A stretch of DNA of 26,393 nucleotides from assembly GCA_045534095.1 (NCBI GenBank), contig JAZSJA010000118.1, positions 1-26,393 of the forward strand. The letters are read 5' to 3'. Position 1 is the first letter of the stretch. Each line of letters begins with the position of its first letter. Below are positions 16,097 to 24,630 of the stretch, one piece after another. The notes beneath the pieces were generated by a model. It did not search any database. It was not told the origin of the DNA and saw nothing but the letters and a program-made list of their open reading frames with translations. Position numbers and translations under genes: made by a program. The stretch comes from UMGS1279 sp045534095. Lineage in GTDB: Bacteria > Bacillota > Clostridia > Oscillospirales > Acutalibacteraceae.

Positions 16097-16118
16097 AAAA
16101 AACGACGGTATTGTCCAA
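16097..16118 (-). promoter_or_regulatory. Putative operator of the second AraC regulator, copy 2
   Basis: The minus-strand TTGGACAATACCGTCGTTTT element, 20/22 identical to 11336-11357. It ends 13 bp upstream of the leftward -35 box, about -49 to -70, yet covers about -4 to +18 of the rightward AraC promoter. Binding would thus activate leftward and repress the regulator's own gene. Confidence 0.65.
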
Positions 16119-16146
16119 AAACGAGAAGAAAAATGGAGGATTTTGG

Positions 16147-16923
16147 ATGAAAGACTTTGTTTTGAATAATAGATCAATATGGATTGACACCACTTGGGCA
16201 AAGTGGGAGAGTGTTTACGAAGCTCTAAAGCCACCGGGAATTTACAGGTTTGTATACGTAAAAAGCGGCAGCATGAAAGTTTATTCTAAAAATCTTGAAT
16301 TTTCTCTTAATCAGGGAGATATGATTTTCATTCCGTCAAGCGACCCCTTTAAAATGGTATTAAGTGAGGAAGGTGAGGGCACAAACGTTTACAGGGTTCA
16401 TTACCGCTATTTCCCCAACGTGGATTATTATGATTACCAAATGCAGGTTTTCAGACCATCTAACCGAATTGTTGAAAATCTTGAAGAACTGAAAAAATTT
16501 GATAGAAACCTTGTTAACAGTGAATTTATATGGAAATCTTACAGGCTTTTGGATGATCTTGAAAAGCTAATGAATAAAAATCAGGAAATAGGTGCATTAA
16601 AAATTGAAAAAGCCCTTGATTTTATGCGTGAAAACGATAATTACACCATTCCCGAGCTTGCCGAAATGTGTAATATGAGCCGTTCGGCTTTTTACGACGT
16701 TTTTCAAAGGGTGGTAGGTTGCACTCCAATTCAGACAAAGCACCGTTTTCAGGCTCAAAAGGCCGAAATTTTGCTTAAAAGCACCGACCTTACTATAGAC
16801 GAAATTTCTGAAAAGGTGGGTTTCCAGTCAACCGCCCATTTCAGAAAGGTTTTTCATAGTAGATACAATTGTTCTCCCAATGAAATAAGAAAAAGATTAA
16901 AAACTAACAGAGACGAAAAATAA
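16147..16923 (+). CDS. AraC-family transcriptional regulator, second
   Basis: A 258-residue protein. Residues about 25-90 form a cupin-like domain (FVYVKSGSMKVYSK, then LNQGDMIFIPSSDPF). Residues about 150-250 form the AraC DNA-binding domain, with first HTH TIPELAEMCNMSRSAFYDVF and second HTH LTIDEISEKVGFQSTAHFRKVF. I chose the ATG at 16147, with GGAGG 7 nt before it, over the TTG at 16111, which falls inside the operator. It is divergent from the PHP-phosphoesterase B operon. A shared 22-bp element upstream of both secreted phosphoesterase units suggests it controls them. rarA follows after 13 bp and is probably co-transcribed. Confidence 0.9.
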   Translation: MKDFVLNNRSIWIDTTWAKWESVYEALKPPGIYRFVYVKSGSMKVYSKNLEFSLNQGDMIFIPSSDPFKMVLSEEGEGTNVYRVHYRYFPNVDYYDYQMQVFRPSNRIVENLEELKKFDRNLVNSEFIWKSYRLLDDLEKLMNKNQEIGALKIEKALDFMRENDNYTIPELAEMCNMSRSAFYDVFQRVVGCTPIQTKHRFQAQKAEILLKSTDLTIDEISEKVGFQSTAHFRKVFHSRYNCSPNEIRKRLKTNRDEK

Positions 16924-16936
16924 GTGAGGAAAAAAT

Positions 16937-18211
16937 ATGAAAACACCTCTTGCAGATAGAGTAAGGCCTACCGAGCTTGCAAACGTGGTGGGTCAGCATC
17001 ATTTACTTGATGATGGAAAAATTCTTCGCCGTATTATCGAGAGCGGAGAAATTTCAAATTTAATATTTTACGGCCCATCGGGGGTGGGGAAGACTACAGT
17101 TGCCAACATTATTGCAAGGCGTAGCGGTAAAACACTCTACCGCCTTAATGCTACCACCGCATCTACCTCAGATTTAAAGGAGATTATTGCAAGTCGAAGC
17201 GATTTAGAAAATCAAAACGGAATTTTACTATATTTGGATGAAATTCAGTACTTTAATAAAAAACAACAACAAACTCTTTTGGAATACATAGAAAACGGCG
17301 ATATCACTCTTATTGCATCTACTACCGAAAACCCCTATTTTTACGTTTATAGTGCAATACTTAGCCGTTCTACGGTTTTTGAGTTTAAACCGCTATCCCC
17401 AAAGGATATAGAGATTTTTATAGAGCGTGCCTTTAATACTCTTGCCGAAGAAAATAATGCCGACCTTATTTTGGAGGAGGATGTTTTAAAGATTATATCT
17501 TATGGTTCGGGAGGAGATTTAAGGAAGGCTCTTAACGCCGTTGAGTTATGTTTTTTAACGGGGGAAAGAGATTATACCGATAGTAAAAATAAAATTACAA
17601 TAAGTAACGACGTTGCCCAAAATCTTACCGAAAAAAGTTCAATGCGGTATGATAGAGAGGGTGACGATCACTATGACGTTATTTCTGCCTACCAAAAATC
17701 CATGAGGGGCAGCGACCCTGATGCCGCACTCCATTACCTTGCAAGGCTTTTGGCGGCGGGAGATTTGCAGTCGGCTTGTCGCAGACTTCTTGTTACAGCG
17801 TGTGAGGACGTTGGCCTTGCACACCCAAACATTATTCCCATTGTTAAGGCTTGCGTGGACTCTGCCCTTATGTTAGGTCTGCCCGAGGCAAGGCTCCCCT
17901 TGGCAGATGCGGTTATTTTGGTAAGCACAAGCCCAAAATCCAATTCGGGGCATGATGCTATTGCCGCCGCTATGGCAGATGTTGAAAAAGGTATTGCAAC
18001 CTCGGTGCCGCGACATCTTCAAAACAAACATTTCGACGGTGAAGATGCAGCCATTAAAGGTCAGTTTTATAAATATCCTCACGCTTTCCCAAATCATTAT
18101 ATAAAACAACAGTATTTGCCCGATGAAATTAAAAATCGTAAATATTACGAGTATGGCGAGAATAAAACCGAGCAGAGTTATAAAAAATATTGGGATGAAA
18201 TAAAAAAATAG
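16937..18211 (+). CDS. rarA: Replication-associated recombination protein A (AAA+ ATPase)
   Basis: A 424-residue cytoplasmic ATPase of the RarA/MgsA/WRNIP1 family that acts at stalled replication forks. Visible are the N-terminal LADRVRPTELANVVGQHHLL, Walker A GPSGVGKTT (46-54), Walker B LLYLDEIQYFN (97-107) and sensor region STTENPYF (near 128-135), followed by the RSTVFEFKPLSP stretch and a C-terminal tetramerisation region (GSDPDAALHYLARLLAAGD, then YKYPHAFPNHYIKQQYLP). Length fits the family. One oddity is LYLDEIQ where most members have DEIH. GAGG precedes the ATG. It is downstream of the AraC gene in the same direction with no terminator between; the pairing has no obvious functional meaning. 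Confidence 0.93.
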   Translation: MKTPLADRVRPTELANVVGQHHLLDDGKILRRIIESGEISNLIFYGPSGVGKTTVANIIARRSGKTLYRLNATTASTSDLKEIIASRSDLENQNGILLYLDEIQYFNKKQQQTLLEYIENGDITLIASTTENPYFYVYSAILSRSTVFEFKPLSPKDIEIFIERAFNTLAEENNADLILEEDVLKIISYGSGGDLRKALNAVELCFLTGERDYTDSKNKITISNDVAQNLTEKSSMRYDREGDDHYDVISAYQKSMRGSDPDAALHYLARLLAAGDLQSACRRLLVTACEDVGLAHPNIIPIVKACVDSALMLGLPEARLPLADAVILVSTSPKSNSGHDAIAAAMADVEKGIATSVPRHLQNKHFDGEDAAIKGQFYKYPHAFPNHYIKQQYLPDEIKNRKYYEYGENKTEQSYKKYWDEIKK

Positions 18212-18228
18212 TTTTAAGGTAAAATTAT

Positions 18229-18278
18229 AAAGGCGGAAGAAGTTGATTTTTAAAATTTCTTCTGCCTTTTTATTTTTT
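18229..18278 (+). terminator. Intrinsic terminator after rarA
   Basis: A 13-bp stem AAAGGCGGAAGAA (18229-18241) / TTCTTCTGCCTTT (18257-18269), with one G-T wobble, is followed by a long T-rich run. Confidence 0.85.
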
Positions 18279-18399
18279 GTATCGATAAAATAGTTTGCCT
18301 TAAAAAATCGACACAATATATAGTATTAAAACTAAAATTCAAAAAATTTTTAGTAAAAAGTGCATAAAATAATGTAGATTTTTTCTGTCATTAAAATAA

Positions 18400-18427
18400 T
18401 TGAAAAAAATTTTAAAGGGTGTATAAT
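18400..18427 (+). promoter_or_regulatory. Promoter of the third secreted protein
   Basis: TTGAAA (18400-18405), 16-bp spacer, TATAAT (18422-18427). The 22-bp AraC element of the phosphoesterase genes is not present here. The rest of the 18279-18399 gap is A/T-rich and shows nothing else. Confidence 0.7.
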
Positions 18428-18482
18428 TATTTTATAATAGTATCTTTGCATATATATTTAATTTTTGGGGAGGAAAACCAAT

Positions 18483-21400
18483 ATGAAAAAGACATTATCA
18501 ATTCTTTTGTCTCTTTTAATGGTGCTTGGTACAATGACTTGTTTGTTTACAATGCCGGTTACTACCGCATCAGCAGAAGAGGCAGCAACCCCCAAGGTTG
18601 AAACCTTGCCCGTTAATGATTTTATCACTAACAATGGCATAAAAACAATCAACCCAGATTCCGTTTGGACAATTGAAACAATTCCGTACTCAGGTGCAGT
18701 TGCTTTTGGAATCAGTGGTTGGAACCTAAAGAAGGATGAGGAAGGCAACGTTATTTCCGGTCAGTCCGACTCTTACATTGATGCAAACATTGTACATCAA
18801 ATGACCTTTGACGTAACCGTTTCTGACGATGCAAATGAAGGCGTAAAGATTTTCCCTGAATTCTTTTCGCAGAAAACACCTCAAAGTATGAACATGGTTG
18901 TTGGTGTGCGTAGTGACAAAACTACACCCAACAAAGTTGAAACAGCTTACAACTATGTTACCGGTGTTCCGAAGGGTACGGCAGGTGCTTATACTAGCAA
19001 GCCTGAAAATGCAGCTACAGTTGAGGCAGGCAAAACCTATACCTACACCTACCTTTTTAACACTACTTCCGATTTTGTGAATTTTATAGCTGTTGTTGCA
19101 GATGGTCTTACAGCAGGTAACGTTAAAATCAGCAATGCCAAGATATTCCCCCTTAACCAAACCGAGGCAGGCAAATTCTATTTACAAAAAGGTGCTATTC
19201 CCTACGCAGTAGAGGAAGATGGCAACGTATATACCCGTATGTATGGTTATCGTGATATCGGCGCTACTTCTAATTCTAAGTATGCAGTGTCTGCAAAAGT
19301 AGGCGGCGACCTTTACAATGTTGAGTTTAAAGGCGGCAACACCTATGAATTATCCTTTGATGCACGTTATATAACCGATTATACTTTTAATAATACAGAT
19401 GCCGGTCGTGCACCCGGTTTTGACTTTTTTGAAACAGGTGCCATTGATTATAATGCTGAATATAATGCTGTAAAGGCTGCAGCACAAACAACCGAAACCG
19501 ATACCTATACCAAATATAAAAAGTCTGATTCCAGTGTTAACTTACAAAGAACCTATATAGGCTCTGTTAACGGCTATTCCTATTATTGGTGTTCTTCCGG
19601 TTCTGAAGTAGTAATTCGCCGTGTTACTGCAAATAACGTTGGTAAAATGGAATATTATAATGCTGACGGTACTCTTATAGTTTCTAAATCTCAGGGTATA
19701 GGTTCTCAGCACGGTCGAGATATCACTGATAGTAGAATAAACACCGGTGCTTGGATGAAAGGTTTATACACTCTTGAGGCAGTTGGGGCACAAACCTTAG
19801 AGCAAGCCGCTGAGGTAGATGCCAAGTACGATGCTAATATGCGTTATGCTTATTCAAACGGCACTTGGACTTTTAATAGTTCCTGCAAAAACATTTATGC
19901 TGCCGCAGCTCAAGATGCAACTGTTGCCTTGAGTATAGAATTTATATACGCCGGTTCAGTATATGACTTTGATAACTTTGCTATTAAAACAAAGACGGTA
20001 TCTGTTCCCGTTGAGTACAAAAATGCAAAAGGCGAAGTAAATAATTCTGCAAATACCGCACATACCGCTTCAATGTACACCGATGTTTTAACGGGTAAAA
20101 CCTATGCTGACATTAACCTTTTTGAAAATGATGCACTTGTTTTTGATGGATGGTACAATGGCGACGAATTAGTTTCTACCGACGTTGATTTTGTCGAAGA
20201 GGGTACCTACAATAATCTTAAAGCAGTTATTGTTAACAAAAACCTTCTTACAAATGCAGGTGGTTTTGAAAATTATTCCGGAGTAACTAATCTTGAGGCT
20301 GACTTTGTAGAGCTTAAAGCAGGTCAAGAGCCCTACCCCAACTACACAGGCAGCGAGGCCCGTTACTACAAATCCGTTCCTCCCACAGGGGATAAATGGA
20401 CCGGTAGTGACAGCAACTTTAAACTTTCAAGCATTAAAGATAATGACAATGGTGTAACTACCGCAAAAATTATAGCTGATATTAAGGCTACAGGCGGTGT
20501 TATTAACGATAAGGGTGTATCGGGCTTTACCTACTTTAAGGGCTTCCCCACAATTGTAACCGGCACTCAGTCTGTAAAAATTTATGGCGATGCAGGTACC
20601 GCTTATGGTCAGCAAAACGTACCCGTTGTTCCTTATAACGGCAATAAAATGCTTAGATTACAGACCTCTTCCCGTACCGGCTTCAGAGCTCTCGAAGGCT
20701 TAACCGCAGGCAAAACTTACACCTTAAGCTTCTATGCTTATAACCCCTATGCATACTACTACCTTAAAGAGGTAGTTGTTACCGATGGTCCTATGACTAC
20801 TCAACGTCTTAGCACCGTTACTACTTTAGCAAGTTACACCACTCCTACCGATGTTGTTACTGAGGATATTAGAGATAAAGACGGTAACGTTACTGGTACC
20901 TACACCGAAATTAACAAAGCAAAGCCTGAATACGTTCAAAATTGGTATAAAGTTGAGCTTACCTTTACCGCTAATGCAAATACTGCTTATTTAGGTATTT
21001 CCAACCAGAACAGAGATTTTACTAGCGGATATGCCTTTATTGACGAGCTTGCTGTTGTTGAGTATGATTGTAAAGGCAACCACGTATATGACAACGTTGC
21101 AGATACCACTTGCAACGCTTGTGGCGAGGAAAAAACTTTCCCATCCTCTTGGGATTTTGAAGACGGTTCTACCGGAAACATCACCGTAAGCGGTAATAGC
21201 ACCTTTAAGGTTGTAGATGCTAAAGATCAAGCCGAAAAGATCGGTTCTAAATACTTAGAGTACACCTCTGCGGGCTTTGATGGTATGGCATTCAACTTTA
21301 GGTATGAAAAAGGCTATAAATATATTGTTTCTTACGATTTTAAAGTCTTTGAATATGGTACCGGCAAAATCTCCAATGGTATTGACCATGCACTTAGTGT

Positions 21401-22295
21401 GTATGATGATGGTAAATACGGCGGTACAGCACTTAACAAAGGAACGGAAAACATCATCACCAGATATTGGGAGAACGGTCAAGCATATCAAAAGGTTACT
21501 TCTTTCTCAGGAAGTGACGGAGCTGATAACAATTTTGTAGGTCGCGTTAGTAAAGATGGTGTTTACATTGATGAAATCTCATCACTTCACGGTGGAAAAA
21601 TTTGGGATGAATGGCAACGTACAGTAGTTGAAATTGGCACAAACAATGATTATGATGGTCTGGTTGAGTACGGCATCCGTCCCAACGATGCAGGCTGGGT
21701 AGTTGGCGTTGACAACTTCAAGGTAGAAAAAATTGCTCTTACTACTATTGAGGAAGCAGACAATGCTACCAATGGTACCTATGCATTTAATATCCGTGCA
21801 AGAACTGCCGATCAAAAGCAGGGCTTACGCTTCAAGAGCACAATTGATCTCGATGCACTTAACCTTGCAGACGGTGCAAAAATTGTTGAGTATGGAACCT
21901 TGGCTATGAAGGCTGAGCTTTTAGATCAGGGCTTTATTCTTGATCGTCAAGCAGCTAAAGACAAGGCTAACGCCGGTCACGTAATTGCAGGTATTGCTTA
22001 TAATGCTGAGGATGGCACTGACGTAAGATATGCACTTGATGAGACCACTAACACCTTAACCTATACCGGCGTGCTTACCGGCATTGGCGTTAAGAATTAT
22101 GAGGTAGGTTTCGCAGTTCGTGGATATGCAATTGTTGAACTTGCAGATGGAACTCGCACCACAGTTTATGATGATGTAGTTACCCTCTCTGTTTACGATG
22201 CAGCTTTAGAGATTGTTGAAGCTAATCAAAATGCAGCAGACGTTGCAGTTGCACAAACCGTTATAGACGTTTACGAGGCATATATCGCAGCTTAA
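18483..22295 (+). CDS. Large secreted modular protein without catalytic domain recognised
   Basis: A 1270-residue exported protein. A signal peptide (1-31) ends in ASA. Two beta-rich regions follow (about 40-230 and 230-505). Then come a Listeria-Bacteroides-type repeat (about 508-583, FDGWYNGDE); a jelly-roll-like module (586-862, with LTNAGGFENYSG and GLTAGKTYTLSFYAYNP); a short Cys segment HVYDNVADTTCNACGEE (867-883); a further beta module (890-1084); and a C-terminal domain (about 1095-1250, GLRFKSTIDL, EYGTLAM, YEVGFAVRGYAIV) related to the one preceding the phosphoesterase in proteins A and B. No wall anchor is visible. Start is ATG 18483 with GGGGAGG 9 nt before it. Strong promoter and own terminator. 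Probably a surface or extracellular carbohydrate-binding protein; substrate unknown. Confidence 0.85.
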   Translation: MKKTLSILLSLLMVLGTMTCLFTMPVTTASAEEAATPKVETLPVNDFITNNGIKTINPDSVWTIETIPYSGAVAFGISGWNLKKDEEGNVISGQSDSYIDANIVHQMTFDVTVSDDANEGVKIFPEFFSQKTPQSMNMVVGVRSDKTTPNKVETAYNYVTGVPKGTAGAYTSKPENAATVEAGKTYTYTYLFNTTSDFVNFIAVVADGLTAGNVKISNAKIFPLNQTEAGKFYLQKGAIPYAVEEDGNVYTRMYGYRDIGATSNSKYAVSAKVGGDLYNVEFKGGNTYELSFDARYITDYTFNNTDAGRAPGFDFFETGAIDYNAEYNAVKAAAQTTETDTYTKYKKSDSSVNLQRTYIGSVNGYSYYWCSSGSEVVIRRVTANNVGKMEYYNADGTLIVSKSQGIGSQHGRDITDSRINTGAWMKGLYTLEAVGAQTLEQAAEVDAKYDANMRYAYSNGTWTFNSSCKNIYAAAAQDATVALSIEFIYAGSVYDFDNFAIKTKTVSVPVEYKNAKGEVNNSANTAHTASMYTDVLTGKTYADINLFENDALVFDGWYNGDELVSTDVDFVEEGTYNNLKAVIVNKNLLTNAGGFENYSGVTNLEADFVELKAGQEPYPNYTGSEARYYKSVPPTGDKWTGSDSNFKLSSIKDNDNGVTTAKIIADIKATGGVINDKGVSGFTYFKGFPTIVTGTQSVKIYGDAGTAYGQQNVPVVPYNGNKMLRLQTSSRTGFRALEGLTAGKTYTLSFYAYNPYAYYYLKEVVVTDGPMTTQRLSTVTTLASYTTPTDVVTEDIRDKDGNVTGTYTEINKAKPEYVQNWYKVELTFTANANTAYLGISNQNRDFTSGYAFIDELAVVEYDCKGNHVYDNVADTTCNACGEEKTFPSSWDFEDGSTGNITVSGNSTFKVVDAKDQAEKIGSKYLEYTSAGFDGMAFNFRYEKGYKYIVSYDFKVFEYGTGKISNGIDHALSVYDDGKYGGTALNKGTENIITRYWENGQAYQKVTSFSGSDGADNNFVGRVSKDGVYIDEISSLHGGKIWDEWQRTVVEIGTNNDYDGLVEYGIRPNDAGWVVGVDNFKVEKIALTTIEEADNATNGTYAFNIRARTADQKQGLRFKSTIDLDALNLADGAKIVEYGTLAMKAELLDQGFILDRQAAKDKANAGHVIAGIAYNAEDGTDVRYALDETTNTLTYTGVLTGIGVKNYEVGFAVRGYAIVELADGTRTTVYDDVVTLSVYDAALEIVEANQNAADVAVAQTVIDVYEAYIAA

Positions 22296-22362
22296 TAATT
22301 AGATAAGTTTGTTTAAAAACAAAAGTCTAATAAAAGTTTAATAAAATTATACATTATACATT

Positions 22363-22400
22363 AAAAAAAGGCTGTCTCATAACTGAGACAGCCTTTTTTT
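22363..22400. terminator. Bidirectional intrinsic terminator
   Basis: A perfect 17-bp stem (22363-22379 with 22384-22400, loop TAAC) has a GGCTGTCTCA core and A/T runs at both ends. It separates the convergent secreted-protein gene and vanY-like gene. Confidence 0.92.
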
Positions 22401-22405
22401 AACGC

Positions 22406-23395
22406 TTATTTACCTTGTTTATTTAAATAATCAATATATTCTTCAAGGCAATATCCAAGCTCGTTAATTTTTTTTGCGTGCTCTTTACCAACGTAACGGT
22501 AGTGCCAAGGCTCGTAAATAACGCCTGTGATGCTTTGCTTTTCCTTAGTATAACGTAAAATAAATCCGTAATCGGCGGCGTGGGTTTTAAGCCATTGGTA
22601 TTGAGCGGTGTTTTCAAAGGACGTTTCTACCGAATTGAAATCAACAGCAAGTCCTATTTCGTGCTCGCTTGTACCGGGATAAGCCGAAATGGTTGAAGCT
22701 TTTTTAATAAGCTCGGCCTCAGAAAGGTTAGGATAGTTAGCTCTTTGCTTAGCAACCTGATTGTTAAACAGGGTTGTTTGCCTTGAGTTGGTGCGGTGGC
22801 TTGAAATAACAAGCAAATTAACACCATCTTTTTCGGCAGCGGCACACATTGAGTTAAGGTAGGAAACGGCTCTGGAATCGAAAAGCATTCCAACGTCACG
22901 TGCGTAAGAAGCCTTGATTTTTTCGGTTTTAACCGTGTGGCCCTTGGGAATTGGATTTTTACCGTTAACAAGGGTTAAATTCCAACCATATTTGTCATTC
23001 AAGATAACGCTTGCAGCAGTATCTTTTGAAAAGGACGCATCCGAGGAGTTACTGCCCGAAGAGGCTTCTTCCTTTTTTGAAGAAGAGTCCTTGGACGTGT
23101 TGGATGAAGTTTTTGAGGAGGTAGAGGGCTCTGAGCCTTCTGCTTCACCTTCGGCAGAACTGTTTTTATTATCATTCATTGGCGAAACGGTATTTTGGGA
23201 TTCTAACTGTATATTTTCGGTAGACGAAATATCCGCAGAAGCGGTTTTGCCAGTTTTTTCTTCACCCTTGGTTATGTACAAAACGGTCATAACGGTTAGG
23301 GCGATTGCCAAAACCACCACCAAAACCGTTAACACCTTGATTCTTGCTTTGAGTCCCTCAATAAGTCTACGTGTTGTTCTGTCAAGCATAGCCAT
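22406..23395 (-). CDS. Membrane-anchored D-alanyl-D-alanine carboxypeptidase, VanY family
   Basis: A 329-residue enzyme predicted to trim the terminal D-Ala of peptidoglycan stem peptides outside the membrane. A single membrane segment lies at about 19-41 with a basic N-terminal side, then a Ser/Lys/Glu-rich linker (about 55-128), then the VanY/peptidase M15B domain. Zinc site residues are H245 and D252 in SEHEIGLAVD and H298 in EPWHYRYVG; the preceding ISSHRTNSRQ is also typical. Its ATG overlaps the serA stop by one base (TAATG), and no ribosome binding site is visible, so translation is likely coupled to serA. A terminator follows. The family is general cell-wall maintenance; nothing here indicates a vancomycin-resistance cluster. 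Confidence 0.9.
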   Translation of the reverse strand: MAMLDRTTRRLIEGLKARIKVLTVLVVVLAIALTVMTVLYITKGEEKTGKTASADISSTENIQLESQNTVSPMNDNKNSSAEGEAEGSEPSTSSKTSSNTSKDSSSKKEEASSGSNSSDASFSKDTAASVILNDKYGWNLTLVNGKNPIPKGHTVKTEKIKASYARDVGMLFDSRAVSYLNSMCAAAEKDGVNLLVISSHRTNSRQTTLFNNQVAKQRANYPNLSEAELIKKASTISAYPGTSEHEIGLAVDFNSVETSFENTAQYQWLKTHAADYGFILRYTKEKQSITGVIYEPWHYRYVGKEHAKKINELGYCLEEYIDYLNKQGK

Positions 23396-24555
23396 TAGAT
23401 TATTCTTACGCGAACAACACCGTCAATTTCGTTAAGTGTTGCTTCAAGTTTTTCTTTATCACCATCGTTGATGTCTAGAAGAGTGTATGCATAATCCTTT
23501 TTGGATTTGTTAAGCATATTTTCGATGTTTATATTATCCTGACCGATGGTGTTGGTGATTTGAGTAAGAATGGTGGGAACGTTTTTGTGAATTACGCAGA
23601 TACGGAGCTTTCCGCTACGAGGCATAGAAACGTTGGGGAGATTAACGGAGTTGGTAATGTTACCGTTTTCGATGTAATCGGAGAGCTCTTCTGCTGCCAT
23701 TTTAGCACAGTTATCCTCAGATTCGGGGGTAGATGCACCAAGGTGGGGGATAGCGATAACACCATCTTTGCCCAATACCTCATCGGTGGGGAAATCGGTT
23801 ACATAGCATGCCACCTTGCCGTTATCAAGCGCTGCGAGAATATCGGCAGAATCAACTAAATCTGCACGAGAGAAGTTAAGAATGCGAACGCCATCTTTCA
23901 TAGCGGCAATTGCTTCAGAGTTAATGAAGCCTTTTGTTTCGGGAGTGAGGGGAACGTGGATGGTGATGTAATCGCAGTTTTCATAAATTTCTTTAAGATC
24001 CATAGCGTGAATTGCGTTGTGGGTAAGGTTCCAAGCGGCATCAACAGAAAGATAGGGGTCGTAACCGTAAACCTTCATACCAAGGTGGTTAGCGGCATTA
24101 GCAACGCGAACGCCGATAGCACCAAGACCAATAATACCAAGACTCTTGCCACTGATTTCGGGGCCTGCAAAAGCACTTTTGCCCTTTTCAACCATTTTGC
24201 CAACCTCTGCACCGTTGCCCTTTAAGGTGCCTGCCCACTCTATAGCGGGAACAATGCGACGAGAAGAAATTAAAAGACCTGCAATAACAAGCTCTTTAAC
24301 TGCATTTGCGTTTGCACCGGGTGTGTTGAATACAACAATACCGCTTTCGCTGCAACGGTCAATGGGAATATTGTTGGTACCTGCACCTGCACGAGCGATT
24401 GCAAGAAGGCTCTCAGGGAACTGGATATCATGTAATGCGGCAGAACGAACAACTGCACCAACGGGATTTTCTACTTCATCACCATAGGTGTAGCCGCCTT
24501 TATCTAACACTGCAAGACCTTTTTTGCTGATTTTATTATAGGTTTTAATATTCAT
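23395..24555 (-). CDS. serA: D-3-phosphoglycerate dehydrogenase
   Basis: A 386-residue NAD-dependent enzyme for the first step of serine synthesis, 3-phosphoglycerate to 3-phosphohydroxypyruvate. The nucleotide-binding motif is GLGAIG (about 143-148). Active-site residues by family analogy are R230 (NFSRADLVD), E259 (FPTDE) and H271 (PHLGASTPESEDN). A C-terminal ACT domain begins near 317 (RICVIHKNVPTILTQI) and is the usual site of serine feedback. This is the short, ACT-only type, not the long form with an intervening domain. The start is ATG 24555 with AAAGG 8 nt upstream; the GTG at 24564 is less likely. Second gene after serC; serB is not in the window. Confidence 0.93.
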   Translation of the reverse strand: MNIKTYNKISKKGLAVLDKGGYTYGDEVENPVGAVVRSAALHDIQFPESLLAIARAGAGTNNIPIDRCSESGIVVFNTPGANANAVKELVIAGLLISSRRIVPAIEWAGTLKGNGAEVGKMVEKGKSAFAGPEISGKSLGIIGLGAIGVRVANAANHLGMKVYGYDPYLSVDAAWNLTHNAIHAMDLKEIYENCDYITIHVPLTPETKGFINSEAIAAMKDGVRILNFSRADLVDSADILAALDNGKVACYVTDFPTDEVLGKDGVIAIPHLGASTPESEDNCAKMAAEELSDYIENGNITNSVNLPNVSMPRSGKLRICVIHKNVPTILTQITNTIGQDNINIENMLNKSKKDYAYTLLDINDGDKEKLEATLNEIDGVVRVRII

Positions 24556-24584
24556 AATAAACACCTTTTCTTTCTTAAAATTAA

Positions 24585-24609
24585 AGGGGCAGTAACAAGC
24601 ACCGCCCCT
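24585..24609 (-). other. Hairpin between serC and serA
   Basis: A 6-bp GC-rich stem, AGGGGC and GCCCCT, with a 13-nt loop, followed leftward by TTTAATTTT. It could be a weak attenuator or RNA-processing site setting the serC to serA ratio; too short to call a full terminator. Confidence 0.4.
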
Positions 24610-24630
24610 GAGATATTTTATTGTGGGGAA

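Noticed and set aside
18465..18482. Longer N-terminus for the third secreted protein from a TTG
   Set aside because: The TTG lies inside the GGGGAGG ribosome binding site; the ATG at 18483 gives a clean signal peptide.
6661..22295. Sortase or S-layer anchoring of the giant secreted proteins
   Set aside because: I looked for LPXTG-like motifs, C-terminal membrane helices, SLH and dockerin signatures in the three proteins and saw none.
22914..23435. Rightward 173-residue open frame opposite the vanY-like gene
   Set aside because: It is the complement of the Ser/Glu-rich linker and membrane segment of the vanY-like gene, has no ribosome binding site and resembles nothing.
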